DNA of 64,000 nucleotides, taken from contig NZ_AQXI01000001.1 of assembly GCF_000376445.1 (NCBI RefSeq), positions 404,962-468,961 on the forward strand. The letters run 5' to 3'. The translations under genes and the position numbers were made by a program. Every line of letters begins with the position of its first letter. Positions within the stretch are counted from its first letter, which is position 1. Below are positions 32,255 through 40,565 of the stretch, piece by piece. The notes under the pieces are model-generated. The model did not search any database. It was not told the origin of the DNA and saw nothing but the letters and a program-made list of their open reading frames with translations. This DNA comes from Haladaptatus paucihalophilus DX253. GTDB taxonomy: Archaea; Halobacteriota; Halobacteria; Halobacteriales; Haladaptataceae.

Positions 32255-33583
32255 ATGGCGTCCGAAAAGATCGGGTTACCCGCGTCGGTTTCGATGGCGG
32301 TCGGTGGGATGGTTGGCGGCGGCATTTTCGCCGTTCTCGGCGTCGTGGCGTCAGCCGCGGGCACGCTCGCGTGGCTCGCGTTCATCGTCGCGGGGGTTAT
32401 CGCGCTGGCCGCGGGCTACTCGTTCGTTCGACTCGGGAAACTCTCGAAGGAAGATGACGACGGTCCGCTGACCTACATCGAGCGGTTCACCGGGAGTACG
32501 AAACTGGCCGGAATGACCGGGTGGACGTTCGTCGTCGGCTACATCGGTACGATGGCGATGTACGCCTACGCGTTCGGCGGCTATTTCACCGAGCTCGTGG
32601 GTATCAGGACGATTGCCGGGCTACCAGCGCGGCCGTTCGTCTCCGCGGCCGTCATCGTCCTGTTCGTCGGCCTCAACGTGCTCGGCGCGCACGCGTCGGG
32701 ACGGACCGAGGACGTGCTGGTCGGATTGAAAGTGACGATACTGCTCCTCTTCGGGTTGGGCGGCGTCTACTACGGGTTCAAAAACGGAAAGCTCAGCTCC
32801 GGCCTGTCACAGTTCGGCGTCGGCCCAGTCATCGCGGCCGCGCTCTCGTTCGTCGCGTTCGAAGGCTGGGAACTCCTGTTGTTCGACCGCGACAGTATCA
32901 GAAATCCGGCGGAGACGATACGAAAGGCGATATACATCTCCATCGTCGGCGTGACCGCCCTGTACATCGTCGTCGCCGTCGTGACCACGAACCTCGTCCC
33001 GCCGCAGGTCATCAAACAGAACGCCGAGACAGCGCTGGCGGTGGCCGCGAGGCCGTTCCTCGGTCAAGCTGGATTCGTCCTCATCTCGATTGCGGCGCTG
33101 TTCTCCACGGGGAGCGCCATCAACGCGACGCTGTTCAGTTCCTCCCGACTTCTCAACAAGATGGTGTCCCAAGACTACCTCCCCGCACAAGTCGGCGGCA
33201 ACGGCGACGGGGAACCGGTACGGGCGCTGGTGATTCTGGGAACGCTGACGATGGCGTTCACCGCCCTCGGAAGTTTGGACGGGATTTCGTCCTTTGCGTC
33301 GCTCGCGTTCATCACCATCTTCGGGGCCGCGAGCTATCTCGCGTTCAGAAACCGGAGCGGCGGAGACCTGAAAACGAGCGTCGTGCCCGCAATCGGTGCC
33401 GCCGGAGCGGTCGCAACCATCGCCGCGCTGCTTTGGCACCTCTATACGAGCGAGAACTCGGTGTTCTGGACGGTCGCAACCATCGCGGTCGTCGTCGTCG
33501 TCATCGAGTTGCTCTATTTCGAACGAAAGTCGATAGAGAACGGCGTCTCGTCGGTGGAGTCGGAACTCGAAGATATCGTGTGA
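32255..33583 (+). CDS. APC-superfamily amino acid permease
   Basis: This 442-residue permease has about 12 membrane segments. The first helix carries the APC substrate motif SMAVGGMVGGGIFAVLGV (about 11-28). Helix 6 is AALSFVAFEGWELLLFDRDSIRNP (about 205-228), the conserved unwound FEG region. SSRLLNKMVSQDYLP (about 300-314) is the typical loop before helix 9. It probably takes up an amino acid with H+ or Na+; the solute is not predictable. There is no C-terminal Usp domain, unlike many haloarchaeal CAT-type members. Confidence 0.87.
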   Translation: MASEKIGLPASVSMAVGGMVGGGIFAVLGVVASAAGTLAWLAFIVAGVIALAAGYSFVRLGKLSKEDDDGPLTYIERFTGSTKLAGMTGWTFVVGYIGTMAMYAYAFGGYFTELVGIRTIAGLPARPFVSAAVIVLFVGLNVLGAHASGRTEDVLVGLKVTILLLFGLGGVYYGFKNGKLSSGLSQFGVGPVIAAALSFVAFEGWELLLFDRDSIRNPAETIRKAIYISIVGVTALYIVVAVVTTNLVPPQVIKQNAETALAVAARPFLGQAGFVLISIAALFSTGSAINATLFSSSRLLNKMVSQDYLPAQVGGNGDGEPVRALVILGTLTMAFTALGSLDGISSFASLAFITIFGAASYLAFRNRSGGDLKTSVVPAIGAAGAVATIAALLWHLYTSENSVFWTVATIAVVVVVIELLYFERKSIENGVSSVESELEDIV

Positions 33584-33691
33584 CCGGCGTAAAATCGTGA
33601 GCGTCTGATATCGTGACCGTCGGGTATCCGATGGGACAGACGGATAAGTCGAGGGGTCAGACGGTTGACTCCAAGAGGTCGGACAGATGAG

Positions 33692-34906
33692 TCAGACGTA
33701 CCCTTTGACGCTCGTGTGAACCCCCATCGCTTCGAGGGTTTCTTCGAGCGCGTCCAGCACGACGGCGAGGTCCTGCTGGAGCGCGTATTCTCGATACTTA
33801 CCACCGGCCGACCCTTCGTTGATTTCGGACACCGAAAGAATGCCGAGCATGGCGAGGTCGTCGAGATGTTCTCGAAGCCAGCGGGCAGTCAGAGCCTCGC
33901 GCTGGGCCGTCACCGAGAGCGCCTTGTACCGGGAGTAGATTTCGCGCGACCGGGCGGGCGTTTCGCCTTCCGCCTCCAACGTTGCGAGGGCGTAGACGAC
34001 CAGTCGTTCGTGGTCGTTCAGGTCGGCGATGCCACGAGCGACCTGCTCGCGTTCGAGCAGGTCGCGGCCCCGCCGGACGTGTTCCTCGGACACCCGTTCC
34101 GCGTTCTCCTCGCGCGCGAGGTCGCCCGCCTTGAGCAGCAAGTCGAGCGCTTTTCGCGCGTCGCCCGACTCCTGCGCGCCGAACGCCGCACACAGCGGAA
34201 TCACGTCCTCGGTCAACACGTCGTCCTTGAACGCGACCTCTCGACGTTGGTCGAGGACGGCCCGAAGCTCGTTTGCGTCGTAGGTCGAAAAGGAGATGGA
34301 GCGTTCACACAGCGAGGAGCGAACCTTCGGCGAGAGGCCGTCGCGGAACGTGAGGTCGTTGCTGATACCGATGAGGCCGATTCGGGCCTCGGTCAAGTTT
34401 CCGTTTTCGCGTGCGCGAGAAAGCTGATAGAGAATACTGTCGTCCTTGAGATGGTCGATTTCGTCCAGTACGAGCAGGATGATGCCGCCGTGAGTATCGA
34501 GTTCGTCCCACATCAACTCGTACACCTGTGACCGAGAGTAGCCGGTTTCGCTGATTCGGTTCGCGGGATCACGAAGCGTGTTCACCAGATGGCTCGCCAC
34601 GCGATAACTGGAGTTGAGTCCGTCGCAGTTGACCAGTTCGGTGAAAATGTCGAGGTCGTCGTAGTCGTCGGCGTTGTTTTCGAGCTTATCGAGTAGAAAT
34701 CGCGTCGCGGCGGTTTTCCCCACACCGGCCTTGCCGTAGAGAAAGATGTTGTCCGGCTGTTCGCCATAGATTGCGGGTTGTAGCGCCCCGTGGTACTCCT
34801 CCAACTCGGAATCACGGCCCACCAGCGTGTCGGGCGTATAATCGTCCAGTAATGCTTCACGATTTTTGTACGGAGAATGTTCGCGAACGAACTCGAATGA
34901 ACCCAT
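33692..34906 (-). CDS. orc1/cdc6: Orc1/Cdc6 replication initiator
   Basis: This 404-residue AAA+ initiator has Walker A GKAGVGKT (58-65), Walker B LVLDEID (145-151), sensor 1 IGLIGISNDL (about 183-192), sensor 2 region ESGDARKALDLL (about 247-258) and a C-terminal winged helix (about 295-395) that recognises ORB elements. It binds origin DNA and loads the MCM helicase. ATG 34906 is preceded by a TATA element 27 bp away, so the transcript is leaderless. Its promoter faces 1.85 kb of non-coding DNA with many ORBs, the usual arrangement for a haloarchaeal origin and its dedicated initiator. Confidence 0.95.
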   Translation of the reverse strand: MGSFEFVREHSPYKNREALLDDYTPDTLVGRDSELEEYHGALQPAIYGEQPDNIFLYGKAGVGKTAATRFLLDKLENNADDYDDLDIFTELVNCDGLNSSYRVASHLVNTLRDPANRISETGYSRSQVYELMWDELDTHGGIILLVLDEIDHLKDDSILYQLSRARENGNLTEARIGLIGISNDLTFRDGLSPKVRSSLCERSISFSTYDANELRAVLDQRREVAFKDDVLTEDVIPLCAAFGAQESGDARKALDLLLKAGDLAREENAERVSEEHVRRGRDLLEREQVARGIADLNDHERLVVYALATLEAEGETPARSREIYSRYKALSVTAQREALTARWLREHLDDLAMLGILSVSEINEGSAGGKYREYALQQDLAVVLDALEETLEAMGVHTSVKGYV

Positions 34907-34928
34907 TGTATTTTCGCAAACGGAGGAG

Positions 34929-34937
34929 TACTATAAC
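34929..34937 (-). promoter_or_regulatory. TATA box of orc1/cdc6
   Basis: TTATAGTA on the minus strand is centred about 27 bp before ATG 34906, giving a leaderless mRNA. A degenerate ORB-like CACAGGAACGGGTGG (minus strand, 34948-34964) lies just upstream, which could let the initiator repress its own gene. Confidence 0.55.
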
Positions 34938-35120
34938 GCTTCCGAACCACCCGTTCCTGTGATTCCTGAGTTTCATCTGTATCACCCGACTTCGGGAGAG
35001 AGTGCTCGAAACAGAGGATTTCACGCCGTAGCCGTGGATTCGAACGAGACGAACTGACCGTAGAACCGGCCGTTCCTATGATTCCGTTGTTTCTTTTGTC
35101 CCGTTTGTTTAAAAACCACC

Positions 35121-35141
35121 CCCACCCCTCGATTCCGCTGA
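35121..35141 (-). repeat. ORB, reverse orientation
   Basis: On the minus strand this reads CAGCGGAATCGAGGGGTGGG. It is the only clear reverse-oriented ORB of the origin, and the left member of an inverted pair with the ORB at 35341. The flanking G-runs form an 11-bp inverted repeat (CACCCCCACCC with GGGTGGGGGTG at about 35158). Confidence 0.8.
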
Positions 35142-35171
35142 GTTGATCGGAAAGGGTGGGTGGGGGTGAGG

Positions 35172-35340
35172 GAGGCCTTTCTAGAACGGAAACGTTCAAG
35201 TCATGACCATCACAACAATATCCGCAAACTAGACGAAAAAGACTATTTCGTCGAAATAGTCTCTGAATTATTCTCTTTTCGTTCCCCTTCGCTCTCTTAC
35301 CAACGCTCCGCGATTGCTCCGCCCCACCTCCGAGCGCAAA
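35172..35340. other. Candidate duplex unwinding element with 11-bp hairpin
   Basis: This AT-richer stretch lies between the inverted ORB pair. It contains a perfect inverted repeat of 11-bp arms, AGACTATTTCG (35240-35250) and CGAAATAGTCT (35252-35262), with one central base. In other haloarchaeal origins the unwinding element lies between inverted ORBs; the position here is the same. Confidence 0.65.
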
Positions 35341-35363
35341 TACAGCGGAATAGAGGGGTGGGG
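35341..35363 (+). repeat. ORB, forward
   Basis: TACAGCGGAATAGAGGGGTG followed by GGGG. It is the right member of the inverted pair around the candidate unwinding element and has the longest G-run in the set. Confidence 0.8.
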
Positions 35364-35438
35364 GTCATTATAAGCCAAACGTGACAACGGAAACAGCGGT
35401 CGGCGCGGTTCCACCGCGAACTCTGCACGACTATAGAG

Positions 35439-35460
35439 AACAACGGAACGATGGGGTGGT
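35439..35460 (+). repeat. ORB, forward
   Basis: AACAACGGAACGATGGGGTG followed by GT; differs from the consensus only by A for G in the ACAGCGG part. Confidence 0.8.
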
Positions 35461-35518
35461 TGAGAACTACTGTTCGAGTGGGTAACGACCGGAACTAGCA
35501 AACAGCTCCGGACGAAAG

Positions 35519-35535
35519 ACAGCGGAACGACGGTG
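35519..35535 (+). repeat. ORB, forward, weak
   Basis: ACAGCGGAACGACGGTG has the left half intact but a broken G-run, so it is probably a weak site. Confidence 0.6.
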
Positions 35536-35770
35536 TATGAGCTGTGTCAAACACTCCCGTAGACTTGAACTATCCCGATCATCTCGGTCAGGGGTAGCGA
35601 CGGTGAGTCGAAGGAGAGGGAACCAACCGAGACAGTGGCCGTGACCGATAGTGAACAAGCCGAGATAGTACCACCCGGTTGAACGGCTGATGAGTCGGGA
35701 GCTATCGACTGAAGATGGCGATTCGTTTTGCCGCGGTTCGTTCGACCGGACGTATCGACAGCGAGCATAA

Positions 35771-35793
35771 TTACAGCGGAACGATGGGGTGGT
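35771..35793 (+). repeat. ORB, forward
   Basis: TTACAGCGGAACGATGGGGT followed by GGT; a full match to the window consensus. Confidence 0.85.
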
Positions 35794-35856
35794 GAAACAA
35801 ACCTGATGCGGGTGCAAAGTTGTCTTCTTGCTCGTTTGCCGACCGAATTCACGAAA

Positions 35857-35879
35857 AAACAGCGGAACGGTGGGGTGTC
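35857..35879 (+). repeat. ORB, forward
   Basis: AACAGCGGAACGGTGGGGTG followed by TC; one change (G for A before TGGGG). Confidence 0.85.
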
Positions 35880-36099
35880 CAACGACGACTTTCGGTGGTA
35901 TCCAACCTTCGGTGATGAGCAACTCTTGTGGTGTCCACTCCTCGTGATTTCCACCCATCCCGCCCGTGGCAACCTCCCCTCGCGAGTCGTGGGCGGCGAG
36001 TGGATGACTCTCAATTGGGAGGACGCGTAGCCGAGAATGACGGATAGCGGAAAACAGTGAAACGGCGGAAGACGAGAACGGTGGAACGACAGAAGACGA

Positions 36100-36120
36100 A
36101 AACAGCGGAACGATGGGGTT
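36100..36120 (+). repeat. ORB, forward
   Basis: AACAGCGGAACGATGGGGTT; full core match. Two partial elements precede it (ACAGTGAAACGGCGG near 36055 and CGGTGGAACGAC near 36079). Confidence 0.85.
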
Positions 36121-36336
36121 CGATGGACCGATGGCGTTCGAACCATCTCTTCTATGACGTTTCGGTAGGCGAACGTCGAGCGGCGAGGGTTCGAGGGTCC
36201 GACTTTCGAGCTATCTGGCAGCACGCCGACTACAGCGATAGACTCGACCACGGGCCATCACCCGCTCTCGACCGTGCACGACTCTATAACTTAACGTTCC
36301 ATTACAAACTACGCCCATTTCTAAAAAATAAGAATA

Positions 36337-36359
36337 AACAGCGGAACGGCGGTGGGGGT
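36337..36359 (+). repeat. ORB, forward
   Basis: AACAGCGGAACGGCGGTGGG followed by GG, directly after an AT-rich run at 36320-36337. Confidence 0.8.
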
Positions 36360-36385
36360 AACGACGTGGGTTCGACGGGCTAAAA

Positions 36386-36405
36386 AACAGCGGAACGACG
36401 GGGTT
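36386..36405 (+). repeat. ORB, forward
   Basis: AACAGCGGAACGACGGGGTT, about 48 bp after the previous box. Confidence 0.85.
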
Positions 36406-36538
36406 CGTCCCGTGGGAGCTTCGACCGGCCGGAACATCGAAAGTCGTACAAAATGGCGAATCGAGCCGTAAAAAACCATATCTCGCTTATACAAAAATTG
36501 CGAAACGGTGAAATCGATCTGTCAGTTCGACCCGTCAG

Positions 36539-36561
36539 ACACAGCGGAACGATGGGGTTCG
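36539..36561 (+). repeat. ORB, forward
   Basis: ACACAGCGGAACGATGGGGT followed by TCG; full core match. Confidence 0.85.
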
Positions 36562-36612
36562 TTGGCGTGTTCACGTGTGACTGGATAACTGGATGTAACG
36601 GGAATCGAAAGA

Positions 36613-36655
36613 GTACACGGAACGATGTAACTCCAAGCGGTACACGGAACGATGT
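36613..36655 (+). repeat. Two tandem ORB-like elements lacking the G-run
   Basis: GTACACGGAACGATGT occurs at 36613-36628 and again, identical, at 36640-36655 (27-bp spacing). Both keep the CGGAACGATG core but have lost AG of ACAG and the GGGG tail. Confidence 0.7.
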
Positions 36656-36757
36656 GAATTCGACCGTGGACCTCGCCAACGGCATAGCAATGCCCCAGCG
36701 ACGGGAATTACACCCCACGTGCTGTTCCGTCGTCGAAACGGAAACGAACGACTCGCT

Positions 36758-38188
36758 TCAGAGGATGATGCTCTTCTGTTGGACCATCTCCTCGATGGTC
36801 AGGTGGAGTCCCTGCCGACCGATTCCGGACCCTTTGTTCCCGCCGAACGGGATGTCGCCGAGTCCGTGGCTGGGTGCGCCGTTGATGCGCACGGCTCCGG
36901 CGTCGAGTTTATCGGCCATCCGGCGTGCGCGGTCGTAATCGTCCGTGAACACGGCGGCGTCGAGCGCGAGGTCGCCGCCGTTCGAGATTTCGAGGGCTTC
37001 CTCCTCGGTTTCGAAGGTCGTGACGGCCGCGACAGGGCCGAACTGTTCCTCGTGGATAATCCGCGCGTCGTGCGGCACGTTCGCCAGCAGCGTCGGTTCG
37101 AAGAACTGCCCGTCGCGGTCGCCGCCGCGAACCAGGTCGGCGCCTTTCTCCACCGCGTCCTCGACGAGTTCCTCGACCCACTCGGCTTGGCTCTCGCTGA
37201 TGAGCGGTCCCATCTGGGTGTCCTCGTCGAAGAGGTCGCCGACGACCCACTCGTCCATCGCCGCGTCTATCCGATCGACCACCTCGTCGTGGACGCTTTC
37301 GTGGGCGAGCACCCTGCTGACGGCGGAACATCGCTGTCCGGCGTACTTGAACGACCCTTTCGTGCAGGCACCGGCAACTTCGGAGAGGTCGGCGTCGGGG
37401 AAGATGACGGCGGGCGCGTTGCCGCCGAGTTCCATGTGCAAGTTGACCATCCCGCTCTTGCGCGCGACGTGCTTCCCGGCCGCGCTGCTGCCGGTCATCG
37501 TGATCATGTTGATGCGGTTGTCACCGACGAGCAGGTCGCCGATTTCGCTTCCGCGTCCCGGCGTGAAGTTGAACGCGCCCTTCGGCAGTCCGACGTCAGC
37601 GATTACGTCGGCGAGAATCGCCGCGCTCACCGGCGTCTTGCTGGCGGGTTTGAGGATGACGCAGTTACCCGCCGCGAGCGCCGGGGCGACCTCCAGCGCG
37701 GTCGTGGCGAGGGGGTAGTTGTACGGCGTAATCGCCAGAATCGTGCCGATGGGTTCCGGCTTGAGGATGGCTTCCCACCCTTCGTGGCCGCTCGTAGTTC
37801 CTTGGCGGAACTCGCCTTGCAGGTCGTGGGCTTCCTCCGCCGCGCGGCGGAACCGCTCGGCCGCGCTTTCGACCTCGCCGCTCGCGCTCGAAATCGGTTT
37901 TCCGGCCTCCCGGACGATGACCTCGGCCAGTTCCTCTTTCCGTTCGAGGAGACCGTCCGCGATGTCTTCCATCCATTCCGCCCGTTGCGGAATCGTCGTC
38001 TCGCGCATGGCCGCTTCTGCCCGCTCCGCTGCAGCGAGCGCGTTGTCGGCTTGTTCGGCATCGGCGGCGGCGACTTCGGCGAAGACGCCCCCGTCCGCGA
38101 GGTCGGTCACGTCGAGCGTGCCGTCGGCGTCTAGCCACTCGCCATCGATGTAGAGTTGCTCCCGTCGATGGATCGGTTTCTGTGACAT
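36758..38188 (-). CDS. NAD(P)-dependent aldehyde dehydrogenase
   Basis: This 476-residue ALDH-superfamily enzyme has the general base Glu in MELGGNAPAVIF (about 253) and the catalytic Cys in GQRCSAVSRV (about 286), with TGSSAAGK and ITPYNYPLA cofactor-site blocks. It oxidises an aldehyde to the acid. Overall it resembles archaeal lactaldehyde/glyceraldehyde-3-phosphate (non-phosphorylating) dehydrogenases, but the substrate is not certain. ATG 38188. It transcribes towards the origin and borders it. Confidence 0.9.
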   Translation of the reverse strand: MSQKPIHRREQLYIDGEWLDADGTLDVTDLADGGVFAEVAAADAEQADNALAAAERAEAAMRETTIPQRAEWMEDIADGLLERKEELAEVIVREAGKPISSASGEVESAAERFRRAAEEAHDLQGEFRQGTTSGHEGWEAILKPEPIGTILAITPYNYPLATTALEVAPALAAGNCVILKPASKTPVSAAILADVIADVGLPKGAFNFTPGRGSEIGDLLVGDNRINMITMTGSSAAGKHVARKSGMVNLHMELGGNAPAVIFPDADLSEVAGACTKGSFKYAGQRCSAVSRVLAHESVHDEVVDRIDAAMDEWVVGDLFDEDTQMGPLISESQAEWVEELVEDAVEKGADLVRGGDRDGQFFEPTLLANVPHDARIIHEEQFGPVAAVTTFETEEEALEISNGGDLALDAAVFTDDYDRARRMADKLDAGAVRINGAPSHGLGDIPFGGNKGSGIGRQGLHLTIEEMVQQKSIIL

Positions 38189-38317
38189 GGTTACACCTTA
38201 GGACTCGGTAGGTAAATTATTTACTCACAACCGGATTAATGACACATGATTGCTTTTATCTCGCAATGTGTCGAACACTACCGCGGGACTGCAGTTATTC
38301 GTGCACCGAAACGCGCT

Positions 38318-38392
38318 GATTCGCGTCGTCAGTACAAGCGACGATTCGAGCCGTTGGTACCATCGACGATTCGCGCCGTCGGTACTGATGAC
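38318..38392. repeat. 25-bp tandem repeat, 3 copies
   Basis: Three consecutive 25-bp units start at 38318, 38343 and 38368. Each begins GATTCG(C/A)G(C/T)CGT and ends GAC; units differ at a few positions. It lies in the 283-bp gap between the aldehyde dehydrogenase start and the end of the DUF7504 gene. Confidence 0.85.
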
Positions 38393-38471
38393 TGGCATCG
38401 GTGGGCACTGGCCGGTTCACAACGGTAGCGCCGGTTCGCACACCGTCTCCCGAAAACGTCGATTCGTCAAT

Positions 38472-39149
38472 TCAAAGCGATAACCACTCGGTGGTCACGT
38501 CACGTTCGACCAGATGCCACCGCTGTTCTGCGTTACTGCCGTTCACTCGAACCTCGACCGCGGCGTCGAAGACGGGCAACAGCGTCCGGACGATAGTGGA
38601 ATCCATCTCCGCCGGAAGGTGGAAGTGCCCCATCCCATTGACGGTCTTGATACGACCGATCAGGACGTGCAGAAACCGGAACACCGATTCGGGGTCGTGT
38701 TCCTCGATGAGGGGAGTCAGCGAGTCGAAACAAACCCGAAGTTCTCCGGGTGCCAACGGACCGCACTCGCGTTCGAACTCGTCTATCGCGCCGGAAATCT
38801 CGATGCCGAGCGGAGCGAGCTTTTGAGTCCGGAGGACGGTCGTGTCCGCCCGATTGCCGACGTTCGAAACGGCCGCGGTGCTCCGAGTATCGGTCACCTG
38901 TTCGATGAATTTCGTGTCCTCGTGCGCCCCCGCGTGCGTGTGGTGGCGCTCACCGTCGGTCCGAACGAAGACCCGACGGCGTGGCGTTTCCGTGGCATCA
39001 CCGAGGAACCGCTCGCACGCTCGTTGCATGGGTGGTTTCGTTCCCACCACCAAGAGGCCACTTCCTCGGCGCTTGAGTTCCGCCAGTTCCCGGGTGAAAA
39101 TCTCGGCCGTTTCTCGGGCCTCGGAACTGTTTTCGCCACGTCTTTCCAT
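38472..39149 (-). CDS. DUF7504 RecA-like signalling protein
   Basis: This 225-residue protein of the haloarchaeal DUF7504 family has a RecA/KaiC-like alpha-beta core: GSGLLVVGTKPPMQRACERF, then DTRSTAAVSNVGNR, then ELRVCFDSLTPLIEEHDPES, then FRFLHVLIGRIKTVNGMGHF. The P-loop position reads VVGTKPPM, without the usual GK[ST], so ATP binding is doubtful. The family is often linked to sensor or HalOD1 domains; function is unknown. It is divergent from the Old Yellow Enzyme gene. Confidence 0.75.
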   Translation of the reverse strand: MERRGENSSEARETAEIFTRELAELKRRGSGLLVVGTKPPMQRACERFLGDATETPRRRVFVRTDGERHHTHAGAHEDTKFIEQVTDTRSTAAVSNVGNRADTTVLRTQKLAPLGIEISGAIDEFERECGPLAPGELRVCFDSLTPLIEEHDPESVFRFLHVLIGRIKTVNGMGHFHLPAEMDSTIVRTLLPVFDAAVEVRVNGSNAEQRWHLVERDVTTEWLSL

Positions 39150-39262
39150 TGTTTCCGACGTGCCCGCCTATGTATCATAAGTCTTCGGGTCGCCTCCGGC
39201 GAAAGTCGGCAAACGCGACTGTCTTTGTAGCTATCTTAAGCGTCGAATCCGTACGGGGAACG

Positions 39263-40354
39263 ATGACCGACGACCTGTTCAGCAGTATCTCGTTTCGAGA
39301 GTCCACGGCGCGAAACCGCGTGATGGTCTCGCCGATGTGCCAGTACTCCTGTGACGGCGATGGACTGGCAACCGACTGGCATCGCGTCCACCTCGGAAGC
39401 CGCGCCACCGGCGGCGCCGGTATCGTGATGACCGAAGCGACGGCCGTCGAACCGCGCGGTCGAATCTCGCCGGACGACCTCGGCATCTGGAGCGACGACC
39501 ACGCCGAGGCGCTCGCCCCGATAACCGAGTTCATCCGCGACCGCGGTGCGCTCCCGGCGATTCAACTCGCCCACGCGGGTCGGAAGGCCAGCAAGACCAG
39601 TCCGTGGGACGGAAATCAACCTCTGCAACCCGACGAACGCGGCTGGGAAGCCATCGCCCCGAGCGCGGACCCGTGGCCCTACGAGGACACGCCGCCGCAA
39701 CTCCGAGAGATGACGACGGACGATATCGCAACGCTGGTGGACGATTTTGCGGCGGCGGCCGAGCGCTCGCTCGACGCCGGGTTCGAAATCGCGGAAGTCC
39801 ACGCCGCACACGGCTATCTCCTCCACGAGTTCCTCTCCCCCGTTACGAACGACCGCGAGGACGAGTACGGCGGCAGTCTGGAGAACCGAACCCGAATCGT
39901 TCGGGAGGTGACGGAAGCGGTCCGCGACGTGTGGCCCGACGACAAACCCGTCTTCGTCCGTATCTCGGCGACCGACTGGCTGCCCGAGCGCGAGTCGTGG
40001 ACGATAGAGGATTCCGTCCACCTCGCCGACCGACTCGGTGACATCGGTGCCGACCTCATCGACGTGAGCGCCGGTGGACTCCATCCCGACCAGCGGATTC
40101 CGAATCCGGGTCCGAACTACCAAGTCCCGTTCGCGGAGCGCATCCGTGAGGACACGGACGTTCCCGTCGGCGCGGTCGGCGGCATCACGGAACCCGCACA
40201 GGCCGACGCCCTCATCCGGAACGGGCGCGCCGACCTCGCGATTATCGGGCGCGAACACCTCCGCGACCCCTACTTTACGCTGCACGCCGCCGAGGAACTC
40301 GACGCCGAAGATAGCGTCGAGTGGCCGATACAGTATCGACGCGCCGTGCAGTGA
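39263..40354 (+). CDS. Old Yellow Enzyme family flavin oxidoreductase (YqjM-like)
   Basis: This 363-residue FMN enzyme of the NADH:flavin oxidoreductase family has the N-terminal MVSPMCQYS Cys as in thermophilic-like YqjM, then QLAHAGRKAS, HAAHGYLLHEFLSPVTNDRED with SLENRTR, then GLHPDQRI and VGAVGGIT plus GRADLAIIGREHLRDP. These enzymes reduce activated C=C bonds with NAD(P)H; the natural substrate is usually unknown. ATG 39263 is chosen by the conserved N-terminus (LFSSISFRESTARNRVMVSP). Confidence 0.9.
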   Translation: MTDDLFSSISFRESTARNRVMVSPMCQYSCDGDGLATDWHRVHLGSRATGGAGIVMTEATAVEPRGRISPDDLGIWSDDHAEALAPITEFIRDRGALPAIQLAHAGRKASKTSPWDGNQPLQPDERGWEAIAPSADPWPYEDTPPQLREMTTDDIATLVDDFAAAAERSLDAGFEIAEVHAAHGYLLHEFLSPVTNDREDEYGGSLENRTRIVREVTEAVRDVWPDDKPVFVRISATDWLPERESWTIEDSVHLADRLGDIGADLIDVSAGGLHPDQRIPNPGPNYQVPFAERIREDTDVPVGAVGGITEPAQADALIRNGRADLAIIGREHLRDPYFTLHAAEELDAEDSVEWPIQYRRAVQ

Positions 40355-40430
40355 CGACGAGGGAACGTCCCCGAACGGTAGCGAGAAAACGAAACCGAAC
40401 GATGACGAGGCGACGACACGCCACACCCCT

Positions 40431-40480
40431 GTCTGACGGTCCCACTTCCGTCTGACGGTCCCACCTCCGTCTGACGGTCC
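40431..40480. repeat. 19-bp tandem repeat, 2.6 copies
   Basis: GTCTGACGGTCCCACTTCC (40431), GTCTGACGGTCCCACCTCC (40450) and a partial third (40469-40480). The array ends at a TTTAAG TATA-like element (40482-40487) of the next gene. Confidence 0.9.
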
Positions 40481-40565
40481 ATTTAAGCCGTTTCTTCTCC
40501 ATCTATCGGTATGGCGCTGGCGCTCAGTCGTGGAAACTACGTCCGAAGAGGGCGGAGGAACGTCC

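Larger units (their letters stand above)
34907..36757. other. oriC: Replication origin (oriC-type) next to orc1/cdc6
   Basis: This 1.85-kb region has no credible gene. It holds at least nine forward copies of an ORB-like element (core ACAGCGGAACGATGGGG) and one reverse copy at 35121, plus two short variants at 36613 and 36640. Relative AT-rich stretches (35172-35280, 36285-36340, 36440-36500) contrast with GC-rich surroundings. The ORB core matches the archaeal ORB pattern of a GGAAnC motif followed by a G-run. The gene to the left encodes the matching Orc1/Cdc6. Apparent reading frames here overlap the repeats and resemble no protein. Confidence 0.92.

Noticed and set aside
33584-33691. Possible tandem repeat (AGACGG-type) between APC permease and orc1
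   Set aside because: Copies are too degenerate and irregular to define a unit.
35467-36251. Two long minus-strand frames inside the origin
   Set aside because: They run across ORB repeats, are rich in Ser/Arg/Pro, and resemble no protein; the region is non-coding origin DNA.
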